A DNA stretch of 64,000 bases from Microbacterium proteolyticum (lineage in GTDB: Bacteria > Actinomycetota > Actinomycetes > Actinomycetales > Microbacteriaceae), in NCBI RefSeq assembly GCF_030818075.1, contig NZ_JAUSZZ010000001.1, forward strand, positions 2,232,001 through 2,296,000, given 5' to 3'. Numbering within the stretch: position 1 is the first letter of the stretch; each line of letters begins with the position of its first letter. Below are positions 23,018 to 37,107 of this stretch, one piece after another. The translations under genes and the position numbers were made by a program. The notes beneath the pieces are model-generated. The model saw only the letters and a list, made by a program, of their open reading frames with translations, searched no databases and was not told where the DNA came from.

Positions 23018-26000
23018 GTGACAATTCCCGGGATCGTGCGCGCCCTCGAGCAGGCTGAGTCGTACCGCGAGGCCGCATCCGCGGCATCCGCCGACCTTTC
23101 TCTCTCCCTCGTCGACGGCCTCGACGCCCCCGTCATCGCGGGGCTCGTCGAGCGGCGGCGTGCCGCGGGGCAGCCCGGCGCCGTGCTCGTGATCGCCCCG
23201 ACCGGGCGCCGCGCCGAGTCCCTGGGGCCGGCTCTGGATGCCGTGCTCCCCGGTGCCCACGTGCTGCATTTCCCCGCATGGGAGACGCTGCCGCACGAGC
23301 GCCTCAGCCCCAGCCCCGAGACGGTCGGTCGGCGCCTCGACGTGTTGCGCCGGATCGCCGCCTGGGACGGGGAGACTCCGCTCGTCGTGACCGCGTCGGT
23401 CCGCAGCGCTCTCCAGCCCCTCGCCCCCGGCCTCGGCGGTGTCGAACCGGTCGAGCTCGTCGTCGGCGGTCGCGGGCACGAGCTCGAGACGGTGACGATG
23501 CGCCTGGTCGAATTGGCCTACCACCGCGTCGACATGGTGTCGCGTCGCGGCGAGTTCGCGGTGCGCGGCGGCATCCTGGACGTCTTCCCGCCGGTGGCCG
23601 ACCACCCGTATCGCGTGGAGTTCTTCGGCGACGAGGTCGACCAGATCCGCGCCTTCTCCGTCGCCGATCAGCGCTCGCTGCCGGGCGAGGTCACCACGGT
23701 CACCCTCGTGCCCAGCCGCGAGTTGCTGCTCACCGCCGAGGTGCGGGCGCGCGCCGCCGAGCTGCGCGACGGTTACCCGGGGCTCCGGCAGCTGCTCGAG
23801 AAGATGGCCGAGGGCATCCCCGCCGAGGGCATGGAATCGCTCATCCCGGTGCTCGTCGACGACCTGATCACCCTTGTCGACTACCTGCCCGGCGGCAGTG
23901 CGGTCGCCCTCGTCGACCCCGAGCGTTCGCTCGCCCGCGCGACGACCCTCGGCGACACCAATCGCGAGTTCCTCGAGGCCGCCTGGTCGGCGGCCACCGC
24001 CGGTGCGGACACCCCGGTCGACCTCGACTCCGGCGACTTCGTCACCCTCGACGACTTGCACGAGCGGGCCAGTGGTCGCGGGGGAGTCTGGTGGCAGCTC
24101 AGCGCCTTCGACTCGGGCGCGGCGGATGCCAAGGACGAGGGTCTCGTCGTCGGCGACGCCTCCGCTCACCGCATCAAGGCCGACGCCGTGCCGTCGTTCC
24201 AGGGCAATGTCGACGGCGCGACGGCCCACGTCGGCCAGCTGCTCGCCGACGGGTGGTCGGTGGTGGTCACGGCATCCGGACCCGGCATGGTCGACCGCGC
24301 CCGCGACGTTCTCGCCGAGCGGGGGATCGCCGCGCGCCGCGTCGACGACGTGCGCACGGTGCCCGAGCCCGGGGTGGCGCACGTCGTGTGCGCACCGCTC
24401 GAGCGCGGTTTCGAGCTCTCAGAGGCGCAGTTCGCCGTCATCACCGAGACGGAGTTCTACGGGCGGTCGGTGAGCGGCGACAACCGCGGGGTGAAGAAGC
24501 TGGCGTCGCGCCGGCGCAACGTCGTCGACCCGCTGCAGCTCAAGCCGGGCGATGTCGTCGTGCACGCCACTCACGGCATCGGCAAGTTCATCGAGCTGAC
24601 GCAGCGCGAGGTCTCCAGCGGGGGGCGCAACGCCGTGAAGACGACGAAGGAGTACCTCGTCCTCGAGTACGCCCCGTCCAAGCGCGGCTACCCGGGCGAC
24701 AAACTCTTCGTGCCCACCGATCAGCTCGACCTGCTGTCGAAGTACGTCGGCGGCGAGGCGCCCACCCTGTCCAAGATGGGCGGCAGCGACTGGGCCGCGG
24801 CCAAGGGGCGCGCCCGCAAGGCCGTCCGCGACATCGCGGTCGAGCTGGTGAAGCTGTACTCGGCGCGCATGGCATCCAAGGGCTACGCCTTCGGCCCCGA
24901 CACCCCGTGGCAGCGCGAGCTCGAAGAGGCCTTCCCGTTCGCCGAGACGCAGGATCAGCTGCAGACGATCGACGAGATCAAGGCCGACATGGAGAAGCCG
25001 ATCCCGATGGACCGCCTGCTCTCGGGCGACGTGGGCTTCGGCAAGACCGAGGTCGCCGTGCGCGCAGCCTTCAAGGCCATCCAAGACGGCAAGCAGGTCG
25101 CCATGCTCGTGCCGACGACGCTGCTGGTCAAGCAGCACCTCGAGACCTTCGCCGAGCGCTTCGCCGGATTCCCCGTGACGGTGCGCCCGCTGTCGCGCTT
25201 CCAGACCGACAAAGAGGCGAAGGCGACACTCGCGGGCCTGACCGACGGCACGGTCGACATGGTCATCGGCACGCACCGCATCCTCACCGAGAAGGTCATC
25301 TTCAAAGACCTCGGGCTGATGATCATCGACGAGGAGCAGCGCTTCGGCGTCGAGCACAAGGATCAGCTCAAGAAGCTCAAGACCAATGTCGACATCCTCG
25401 CGATGAGCGCGACGCCCATCCCGCGCACGCTCGAGATGGCGGTCACCGGCATCCGGGAGATGTCGACGCTCGCGACCCCGCCCGAGGACCGGCATCCGAT
25501 CCTGTCGTACGTCGGTCCTCGCAACGACAAGCAGATCGCCGCCGCCATCCGCCGCGAGCTGCTGCGCGAGGGACAGGTGTTCTACGTGCACAACCGCGTG
25601 TCGTCGATCCAGCGGGTGGCCGCGCACCTCGCCGAGCTCGTGCCCGAGGCGCGCATCGTCGTCGCGCATGGACAGATGGGCGAGCACGCGCTCGAGCAGG
25701 TCGTCGACGACTTCTGGGAGCGCCGCGCCGACGTGCTCGTGTCGACGACGATCATCGAGACCGGTCTCGACATCTCCAACGCCAACACGATCATCATCGA
25801 CCGCGCCGACAAGTACGGTCTGTCGCAGCTGCACCAGCTCCGCGGGCGCGTCGGTCGTGGGCGCGACCGCGCGTACGCGTACTTCTTGTACGACGAGATG
25901 AAGCCGCTGTCCGAGACCGCGGCCGACCGCCTCGAGACGATCGCCGTCAACAACGACCTCGGCTCCGGCATGCAGGTGGCGCTCAAAGACCTCGAACTGC

Positions 26001-26605
26001 GCGGGGCGGGAAACCTTCTCGGCGCCGAGCAGGCCGGGCACATTGCCGGCGTCGGCTTCGACCTGTACCTGCGCATGATCGGCGAGGCCGTGTCGACGTT
26101 CCGCGGGGAGGACGTCGACGGTCCCACCGAACTGCGCCTCGAGTTGCCGGTCGACGCGCGTCTGCCCGAGTTCTACATCGACAGTGAGCGGCTGCGCCTC
26201 GAGGCGTACCAGAAGCTGTCGGCTGCGGCATCCGCCACCGCCAAGGACGACGCGATCGACCTCGTGGTCGAAGAGCTGCGCGACCGCTACGGCGAGCCGC
26301 CCGCGGAGGTCGAGGGACTCATCGCCGTCGCCCGATTGCGTCGGCGCGCGGCTCAGGCGGGGCTGGCCGACGTCGTCGCGATGGGCTCGAATCTGCGCAT
26401 CGCGCCCGCCGATCTCGCCGAGTCGATGCGGGTGCGCCTGCAGCGGCTGTACCCGAAGGCGAAGCTGGTGGCGGGAGGGGATGCCATGGTGGTGCCGCTC
26501 CCGCAGGATGCCGACGACGCGAACCTCATCGCCTGGGTACGTCAGCTGCTCGACGCGCTGTGGCCGCTGCCGGCGGACAAGAGCGCCGAGACAGCGAACG
26601 CCTGA
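23018..26605 (+). CDS. mfd: Transcription-repair coupling factor
   Basis: 1195 aa from the GTG at 23018, taken as a leaderless start 7 nt after the -10 box; an upstream in-frame ATG at 22988 lies inside the promoter. Removes RNA polymerase stalled at lesions and recruits UvrA. Domains in order: UvrB-homology module (about 60-370), the CarD-like RNA-polymerase-interaction domain around PGDVVVHATHGIGKFIEL (about 507), the SF2 motor with Walker A GDVGFGKTEVAVRAAF, DEEQRFGVEHKDQL and SATPIPRTLEM, the second RecA lobe with TTIIETGLDISNANTIII and QLHQLRGRVGR, and the C-terminal TRCF domain. All catalytic motifs are intact. Confidence 0.97.
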   Translation: MTIPGIVRALEQAESYREAASAASADLSLSLVDGLDAPVIAGLVERRRAAGQPGAVLVIAPTGRRAESLGPALDAVLPGAHVLHFPAWETLPHERLSPSPETVGRRLDVLRRIAAWDGETPLVVTASVRSALQPLAPGLGGVEPVELVVGGRGHELETVTMRLVELAYHRVDMVSRRGEFAVRGGILDVFPPVADHPYRVEFFGDEVDQIRAFSVADQRSLPGEVTTVTLVPSRELLLTAEVRARAAELRDGYPGLRQLLEKMAEGIPAEGMESLIPVLVDDLITLVDYLPGGSAVALVDPERSLARATTLGDTNREFLEAAWSAATAGADTPVDLDSGDFVTLDDLHERASGRGGVWWQLSAFDSGAADAKDEGLVVGDASAHRIKADAVPSFQGNVDGATAHVGQLLADGWSVVVTASGPGMVDRARDVLAERGIAARRVDDVRTVPEPGVAHVVCAPLERGFELSEAQFAVITETEFYGRSVSGDNRGVKKLASRRRNVVDPLQLKPGDVVVHATHGIGKFIELTQREVSSGGRNAVKTTKEYLVLEYAPSKRGYPGDKLFVPTDQLDLLSKYVGGEAPTLSKMGGSDWAAAKGRARKAVRDIAVELVKLYSARMASKGYAFGPDTPWQRELEEAFPFAETQDQLQTIDEIKADMEKPIPMDRLLSGDVGFGKTEVAVRAAFKAIQDGKQVAMLVPTTLLVKQHLETFAERFAGFPVTVRPLSRFQTDKEAKATLAGLTDGTVDMVIGTHRILTEKVIFKDLGLMIIDEEQRFGVEHKDQLKKLKTNVDILAMSATPIPRTLEMAVTGIREMSTLATPPEDRHPILSYVGPRNDKQIAAAIRRELLREGQVFYVHNRVSSIQRVAAHLAELVPEARIVVAHGQMGEHALEQVVDDFWERRADVLVSTTIIETGLDISNANTIIIDRADKYGLSQLHQLRGRVGRGRDRAYAYFLYDEMKPLSETAADRLETIAVNNDLGSGMQVALKDLELRGAGNLLGAEQAGHIAGVGFDLYLRMIGEAVSTFRGEDVDGPTELRLELPVDARLPEFYIDSERLRLEAYQKLSAAASATAKDDAIDLVVEELRDRYGEPPAEVEGLIAVARLRRRAAQAGLADVVAMGSNLRIAPADLAESMRVRLQRLYPKAKLVAGGDAMVVPLPQDADDANLIAWVRQLLDALWPLPADKSAETANA

Positions 26606-26635
26606 TCCCCGTTCCGGGAGAGCGCCGGACTATGC

Positions 26636-26666
26636 GGGCCCGGTCGACGTCACGTCGGCCGGGCCC
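26636..26666 (+). terminator. Terminator of mfd
   Basis: GGGCCCGG (26636-26643) pairs with CCGGGCCC (26659-26666), with an inner CGACG/CGTCG extension. It lies 30 nt after the mfd stop and is followed by TCGTCGTT. Confidence 0.75.
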
Positions 26667-27193
26667 TCGTCGTTCACCGCGTCGTTCGGCGGCTGGGGAG
26701 CGCGACACGCCCGGGGTGAGGTGTCGATTCGACCGATCCGGAGTCTCGACGTAATGTTTTACCTGTTCGCCCCACAGGGGAGAGCGGAGCGGCCGAAAGG
26801 CCCCGCTTCCTCTCAAGCGGCGAACCACCCAAAACCTCCTCCAGATGGTGCATGGTTTTGGTCGGCCGTTCGGCTGGTCCCCGAGGTTGATCTTCTCAGA
26901 TCCCACTGCGGAACCGGGCGCGAAGGGCTGTTATAGAAGTGAACTGCCTCACGGGTAGGTCGAGAGATCGTTTCTGTGGGTGCGTCCGTTCCTTGAGAAC
27001 TCAACAGCGTGCACTTGTCAAATGCCAATTTATTCCTCGTCGGTCTGACTTTTGTTGGATTGCGAGAAATTCCTTTCGATCAAAGACCAATCCTTTTGGG
27101 GGTTGGCGATGGATACGTCAGTAATGATGTTTCTCTTTGGTCAGTTTCGAACTCGCTGCGGTCGCCGTTTTCCCGGTGGTTGTGGTTTTTTTC
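26667..27193 (+). promoter_or_regulatory. rRNA operon promoter/leader region
   Basis: No protein gene is credible here. The actinobacterial rrn leader box CCTTGAGAACTCAACAGCGT lies at 26991-27010 and continues GCAC to 27014; it can pair with 28899-28921 after 16S, forming the 16S processing stem. CCAAAACC (26829-26836) and GGTTTTGG (26854-26861) form another hairpin. The region turns AT-rich from about 26930, as rrn leaders do. I cannot assign a -35/-10 pair with confidence; TTATAG near 26930 is one candidate. Confidence 0.6.
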
Positions 27194-32256
<5,063 letters not shown>

Positions 32257-32356
32257 CACACCTGTTTTTGGTGCTTGCGTCCACTGAGTGGTTCTCGATG
32301 TACGGTCGAGAACACAACAATGAATATCGTTGTTGGTTTACGAACACATCAATAGT

Positions 32357-32474
32357 GTTTCGGCGGCCATAGCGAGAGGGAAACGCCCGGTCACATTCCG
32401 AACCCGGAAGCTAAGCCTCTCAGCGCCGATGGTACTGCAGGGGGGACCCTGTGGGAGAGTAGGACACCGCCGGA
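32357..32474 (+). rRNA. 5S ribosomal RNA
   Basis: About 118 nt. GTTTCGGCGGCCATAGCGAG opens it, with the CACATTCCGAACCCGGAAGC loop, GCCGATGGTACTGCAGGG, and a closing stem GGACACCGCCGGAC. Ends estimated from the terminal stem. Confidence 0.95.
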
Positions 32475-32485
32475 CTTCCTTTACC

Positions 32486-32517
32486 GAAATGGCCACCCAA
32501 CGCTGGGTGGCCATTTC
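32486..32517 (+). terminator. rRNA operon terminator
   Basis: A perfect 14-bp stem (GAAATGGCCACCCA, 32486-32499, with 32504-32517) and a 4-nt loop, 12 nt after 5S. Confidence 0.9.
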
Positions 32518-32642
32518 GCATATACAGGCACTTATCCCAAGGCGCACGCCACACCCGGGCGCCCCGCAGTCGGGCACGCCAGCCGGCAGCCCCTCAGCTG
32601 GGGTACCGCAACAGCCGGCACGCCTCCAGCCGGGTGAGCCCA

Positions 32643-32732
32643 CTCGGAGGCGCCCGCTCGGAGGCGCCCACTCGGAGGCGCCCCGCTCGGAGGCGCCCCA
32701 CTCGGAGGCGCCCCACCCGGGGGGGGGGGGGG
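32643..32732. repeat. Minisatellite of 14-15 bp units plus a G14 tract
   Basis: CTCGGAGGCG recurs exactly at 32643, 32657, 32671, 32686 and 32701, so units are 14, 14, 15 and 15 bp, separated by CCC(A/G) or CCCC(A/G). It is followed by an uninterrupted run of 14 G at 32719-32732. Looser related GC-rich repeats extend back to about 32540. The 32518-32843 gap has no gene I would credit; open frames across it only reflect the repeat. Confidence 0.85.
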
Positions 32733-32843
32733 AGATCCACCCGGTCTCGCCCCGGGATGACGAGCACCGGTACGCACCCCGCACTCGGGGCGTGGACATA
32801 GACAGCTCGCCGCACCCACACGACCCGAACTAGTGTCGAACGG

Positions 32844-34049
32844 GTGGGCGACTTCTCTGGGCACGTACCGGGGAGCCGTGAGTACCGACGTCTGCTCATC
32901 GCACTGTTCTTCGCCGGCGTCGCCACCTTCGCGCAGCTCTACGCGACCCAGGCCGTGCTGCCGACCATCGCGGCCGATGTTCACACCTCGCCGTCGAACG
33001 CGGCGCTCACCGTGTCCGCGTCCACTCTCGGATTGGCCGCGGCGGTCATCCCCTGGTCGACGGTGGCCGATCGCGTGGGTCGCGTCCCCGCGATGAGCAT
33101 CGGCCTCGTTCTCGCGACGGTCCTCGGCGCGATCACTCCGTTCGCGCATGATCTCGGGACCCTGCTCCTGCTCCGCCTTCTCGAGGGGGCGGCGCTCGGC
33201 GCGGTTCCGGCGGTGGCGCTCGCCTACCTCAGTGAGGAGGTCGACGCGCGATACGTCGCGGCGGCGGCGGGGTCGTACATCGCGGGAACCACGGTCGGCG
33301 GGTTGTCGGGTCGGGTGGTCTCGGGGTGGGTGGCCGAGGCCGCGGGGTGGCGCTGGGGAGTGGCATCCGTCGTCCTGCTGTGTCTCGTCGCGGCCGTCCT
33401 GTTCCTCGCGCTCGTGCCGGCGTCCAGGGGCTTCGTGCCGGGTCGCCTGCGGACGACGAAGGGACCGTCGACCGTACGTCGGCTGTGGCTCAACCTGCGT
33501 TCGAACGCGCAGCTCGCCCTGTATGCGCAAGGGTTCCTGCTCATGGGCGCCTTCGTCGCTGTGTACAACTACCTCGGTTTCCACGTCAGCGAGTCTCCGT
33601 TCTCCCTGTCTCCGGCCGTCGTCACGTCGCTTTTCCTCGCGTATCTGGCCGGCACCGTGTCGTCGCCGCGTGCGGGCGCGTTGGCCGTTCGTCACGGTCG
33701 ACTTCCCGTGCTGCTGGGCTGCTCGCTCGTGATGACCGGCGGCGCAGCCCTGATGTTCGTGCCCGCGACCGCCGTCGTGGTCGTTGGCCTCATCGCCTTC
33801 ACGGCAGGGTTCTTCGGCGCGCACGCCGTGGCATCCGGGTGGACGCCCGTCGCGGCGGAGCCGCAAGCGCGCGCACAGGCGTCCTCGCTCTACTACCTCG
33901 GGTACTACGCGGGGTCGAGCGTGTTCGGATGGGCGCTCGGCGTCGTGTACGGCGAGGCGGGGTGGGGATGGTTCCTCGGCGCGGTGCTCGCGATGTGCGC
34001 TCTGTCGATGGGCTTGGCGGTGGGGGCGTTGCGGTCCGCGTCGCGATGA
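32844..34049 (+). CDS. MFS transporter (drug/metabolite exporter type)
   Basis: 401 aa, 12 predicted helices in two sets of six. Motif A-like VADRVGRVPAMSIGLVLATVLG follows helix 2, and LLLLRLLEGAALGAVPAVALAYLSEEV and GSYIAGTTVGGLSGRVVSGWVAEAAGWRWG match YnfM-like exporters. Starts with GTG at 32844, 7 nt after TAGTGT, so probably leaderless. Substrate unknown. It stands directly downstream of the minisatellite, whose length changes might alter its expression. Confidence 0.85.
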   Translation: MGDFSGHVPGSREYRRLLIALFFAGVATFAQLYATQAVLPTIAADVHTSPSNAALTVSASTLGLAAAVIPWSTVADRVGRVPAMSIGLVLATVLGAITPFAHDLGTLLLLRLLEGAALGAVPAVALAYLSEEVDARYVAAAAGSYIAGTTVGGLSGRVVSGWVAEAAGWRWGVASVVLLCLVAAVLFLALVPASRGFVPGRLRTTKGPSTVRRLWLNLRSNAQLALYAQGFLLMGAFVAVYNYLGFHVSESPFSLSPAVVTSLFLAYLAGTVSSPRAGALAVRHGRLPVLLGCSLVMTGGAALMFVPATAVVVVGLIAFTAGFFGAHAVASGWTPVAAEPQARAQASSLYYLGYYAGSSVFGWALGVVYGEAGWGWFLGAVLAMCALSMGLAVGALRSASR

Positions 34050-34096
34050 TCGGAACAGTCAGTGCTCTCGTCGCGCAGGTCAATGCCTGCACGCGT

Positions 34097-34118
34097 TGTC
34101 GGTCGGACCGACTAGCGT
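34097..34118 (+). promoter_or_regulatory. Possible damage-type promoter upstream of the GH13 gene
   Basis: TTGTCGGTC at 34096-34104 is one base from TTGTCRGTG. With TGTCGGTC counted from 34097, 8 nt separate it from TAGCGT (34113-34118). The TGTC block is also part of a GTCGGTCGGACCGAC palindrome. A weaker candidate than the other four sites; the gene has a normal leader and ribosome-binding site. Confidence 0.4.
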
Positions 34119-34144
34119 CGAATCAGACGTGAGGGAGGTCGGGA

Positions 34145-36431
34145 GTGGACGATGCCGGCGAGCGCAGCATGACGGACGACGAGAGGGCGACATCTGACCC
34201 GGTCGAGGTCGAGGAGGCCGTCGAAGCGGTCACCGAGATCAGTTACGACGAGCAGCGCTACCCGGCTCGGCCCCGGCGCCTGCGCCCGCGCGACCAGTTC
34301 CGCGGCGGGACGCTGCGCCGATTCCTCACCGACCCCCGAAATGCCAACGGGCTCAACCCGTCGTACGTGGAATGGCTCGTGAGGCAGTCCATGCTGAAGG
34401 ACGCCGACGTCCTGAGCCGGCAGCTGTCGGGTCAGCCGTCGATGTGGCGTAACCCGTACGCGCGCCCGGACGCACGGCGGGCGATCGAGTCCACGGACGT
34501 GTGGTTCACCGCCTACCCGATCTCGCTCATCACCCGGCCGGGGGGAGTCGTTCCTGGACGCATTGGGTGACGAGGCGCTCTGGGAAGCCTTCCAATGGGT
34601 GGGCATCAACGGCATCCACACCGGCCCCGTCAAGCGAGCCGGCGGCATCACCGGTTGGCAGGAGACTCCGAGCGTCGACGGGCACTTCGACCGCATCAGC
34701 ACGCAGATCGACCCGGAATTCGGCGACGAGAATGCGTTCCGACGCGTCGCCGACGTGGCGGAGTCGCACGGCGGCAGCGTCATCGACGACATCGTGCCCG
34801 GCCACACCGGCAAGGGCGCTGACTTCCGTCTCGCCGAGATGGCCTACAAGGACTACCCCGGCATCTACCACATGGTCGAAATCCCGCGCGAGGATTGGGA
34901 GCTGCTTCCCGAGGTGCCCGCGGGGCGGGACTCCGTGAACCTCGACGCCGAGACCGAGCGTGAGTTGAGTGCTCGTGGCTACATCATCGGCGAACTGCAG
35001 CGGGTCATCTTCTACACCCCGGGGGTCAAGGAGACCAACTGGAGCGTGACGGCTCCCGTCGTCGGCACGGACGGCCTCGAGCGTCGGTGGGTGTACCTCC
35101 ACTACTTCAAGGAGGGTCAGCCGTCGATCAACTGGCTCGACCCCACCTTCGCGGGGATGCGGCTCGTGATCGGCGACGCCCTGCACTCCCTGGGCGACCT
35201 CGGAACGAGCGCCCTGCGTCTGGATGCCAATGGCTTCCTCGGCGTCGAGAAGAGCGCCGAAGGCCTCCCGGCGTGGTCGGAGGGGCACCCGCTGTCGCAC
35301 GCGGCGAACCACATCATCGCGGGCATGGTTCGCAAGGTCGGCGGCTTCACCTTCCAGGAGCTGAACCTGACGATGGAGGACATCCGCGACACCGGCGCGG
35401 TGGGAGCGGACCTCTCCTACGACTTCGTCACCCGCCCGGGCTACCACCATGCCCTGGCGACCGCGAACACCGAGTTCTTGCGCCTCGCACTCAACACGGC
35501 TCTGGAGACGGGTGTCGAGCCGGTGCAGCTCGTGCATGGCATGCAGAACCACGACGAGTTGACTTACGAACTCGTGCACTGGGCCACGACGCACCGCGAC
35601 ACCGTGTACCCCTTCCGCCACTCCGAGCACACCGGCGGGGAGATCGCGGAGCTGGTGCGCGCCGACCTGACCGAGAAGCTCACGGTCGACGCCGACTACA
35701 ACCTCGTCTTCACCCAGAACGGCATCGCCTGCACGACGGCGTCCCTCATCGCCGCCACGCAGGGCAAGGCCGCCCTGGACGACATCACCGAGGCGGACGT
35801 CCCCGCCATCCGCGACGCGCACCTGCTGCTGGCGAAGTACAACTCGTGGCAGCCGGGCGTTTTCGCCCTGTCCGGGTGGGACCTCACCGGATCGCTCACC
35901 CTTCGCGCGGACGAGGTGCGCCACCTCATCGCGTCGGGGGATACGCGCTGGATCGAACGGGGAGCCCACGACCTGCTCGACGTCGCGCCGGAGGCGGCGT
36001 CATCGGTCTCGGGGATGCCACGGGCCCGCTCCCTGTACGGATCGCTCGGCGACCAGCAGGGCGACCCGGAATCGTTCCTGTCCGGTCTGCGCGACGTGTT
36101 GCGCCTCCGGGGCGACCACGGCATCGCCATCGCCTCGCAGGTGGACATCCCGCAAGTCGGGCACCCCAGCATGCTCGTCATGGTGCACCGGCTCGACGGG
36201 GGAGATCGCCGCGCCGACGACGCTCCCCTGCAGATCACGGTGCTGAACTTCTCGGGCGAGACCATCGAGGGCACCGTCCGGTCGGAGTACCTCGTTCCGC
36301 AGAGCACGGCGGTGGATGCGGCGACGGGTGATGTCGTGGGACGCGTCGACGAGTTGCAGAGTTTCTCCCTCGAGCTCGGACCGTACGCCGGTCTCTTCCT
36401 GCTGTTGGAGGTCCCCGACACCGACGACTGA
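34145..36431 (+). pseudogene. GH13 glycosyl hydrolase, trehalose-synthase/maltose-glucosyltransferase-like, frameshifted
   Basis: The N-terminal part (from GTG 34145, GAGGGAGG upstream) runs to [11 protein letters not shown] and then loses frame at a G6 run (34540-34545). The next frame resumes as [22 protein letters not shown]. Deleting one G gives [15 protein letters not shown] and a ~761 aa protein. GH13 regions are intact: [11 protein letters not shown] (I), [11 protein letters not shown] with the nucleophile Asp (II), FTFQELNL with the acid Glu (III), and [13 protein letters not shown] (IV), followed by a C-terminal beta domain. The fold suggests interconversion of alpha-glucosides such as maltose/trehalose; the exact reaction is not certain. 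Intact catalytic motifs favour a sequencing error or a recent mutation. Confidence 0.8.
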
Positions 36432-36436
36432 GACGA

Positions 36437-36458
36437 TGTCGGAGGTCGGGACTAGCGT
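36437..36458 (+). promoter_or_regulatory. Candidate DNA-damage (PafBC-type) promoter of the GIY-YIG gene
   Basis: TGTCGGAG (36437-36444), 8 nt, TAGCGT (36453-36458), with the ATG 6 nt later. Same architecture and the same octamer as at mfd, uvrB and uvrA. Confidence 0.7.
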
Positions 36459-36464
36459 GACCAC

Positions 36465-37016
36465 ATGCCCGCCCTCGTCTGTCTCGTCGACTCGTGCGCC
36501 CATCCGGTCGACCCCGCCGCGCCCGTGTCGCTGTGCGCGTGGCACGCGGCGGTCAGTGCGGACTGGGTCAGCGCGCGAGACGGGGTGACCGATCTCCTTC
36601 CCGCGCCGTGCCGGCTGTGCGGATCGCGCCTCGGTGTGCGCTGGCCGAGCGGATGGCTGTGCGCGGTGTGCGAGTGGCGCCACGGCGATCCGATCGACGA
36701 CGAGTTGCCCCGTCCCCGCGTCGACGTGGTCTACTACCTGCGTTTCGGAGACCGCATCAAGATCGGCACGACGGCGCAGCCCCGGCAGCGCTTGGCCGCC
36801 ATCTGGCACGATGAGCTGCTCGCCTTCGAGCGGGGCGACCGCCTTGTCGAGCGACGACGTCACGCGACTTTCGAGGAAGAACGGTATGCGCGGACGGAGT
36901 GGTTCCGGCGTTCTCCCGCGCTGGACGAATATGTTCTGAGCCTGGCGGCCGGGGTCGACGACCCGTGGGCGTTGCTGGCCCGGTGGACGAGCGAGGCGAT
37001 CGCGCGGCGAGGGTGA
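36465..37016 (+). CDS. Zinc-finger GIY-YIG domain protein (putative nuclease)
   Basis: 183 aa, leaderless ATG. Residues 1-70 hold two probable zinc sites: C6, C11, C24, H27, and a zinc ribbon C49-x2-C52 / C66-x2-C69. Residues ~88-160 form a GIY-YIG domain of the T5orf172 kind: VYYLRFGDRIKIGTT (GIY and YIG strands), R109 in QPRQRL, E129 in RLVERRRH, and EWF at 145-147. UvrC uses such a domain for its 3' incision. With the damage-type promoter 6 nt upstream, a role in DNA repair or restart is a reasonable inference, but no function is known to me for this architecture. Some members of this family could be non-catalytic. Confidence 0.75.
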   Translation: MPALVCLVDSCAHPVDPAAPVSLCAWHAAVSADWVSARDGVTDLLPAPCRLCGSRLGVRWPSGWLCAVCEWRHGDPIDDELPRPRVDVVYYLRFGDRIKIGTTAQPRQRLAAIWHDELLAFERGDRLVERRRHATFEEERYARTEWFRRSPALDEYVLSLAAGVDDPWALLARWTSEAIARRG

Positions 37017-37107
37017 AGGAACACCCCGTCGCATCGACGGCAAGCCCCCGCCGGCGAGCGGGTGAGCCGTCTACCGTGAGACCACACGATCCGGAAGGTG
37101 ATGCATC

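Noticed and set aside
23278..26187. 969-codon frame inside mfd
   Set aside because: Arg-rich out-of-frame translation of mfd.
32643..32715. CRISPR array
   Set aside because: The repeats are contiguous 14-15-bp units without unique spacers, and no cas gene is present.
32338..32799. Minus-strand frame giving repeats of GASEWGASER
   Set aside because: It is only the minisatellite translated, with no start signal or conserved domain; treated as non-coding.
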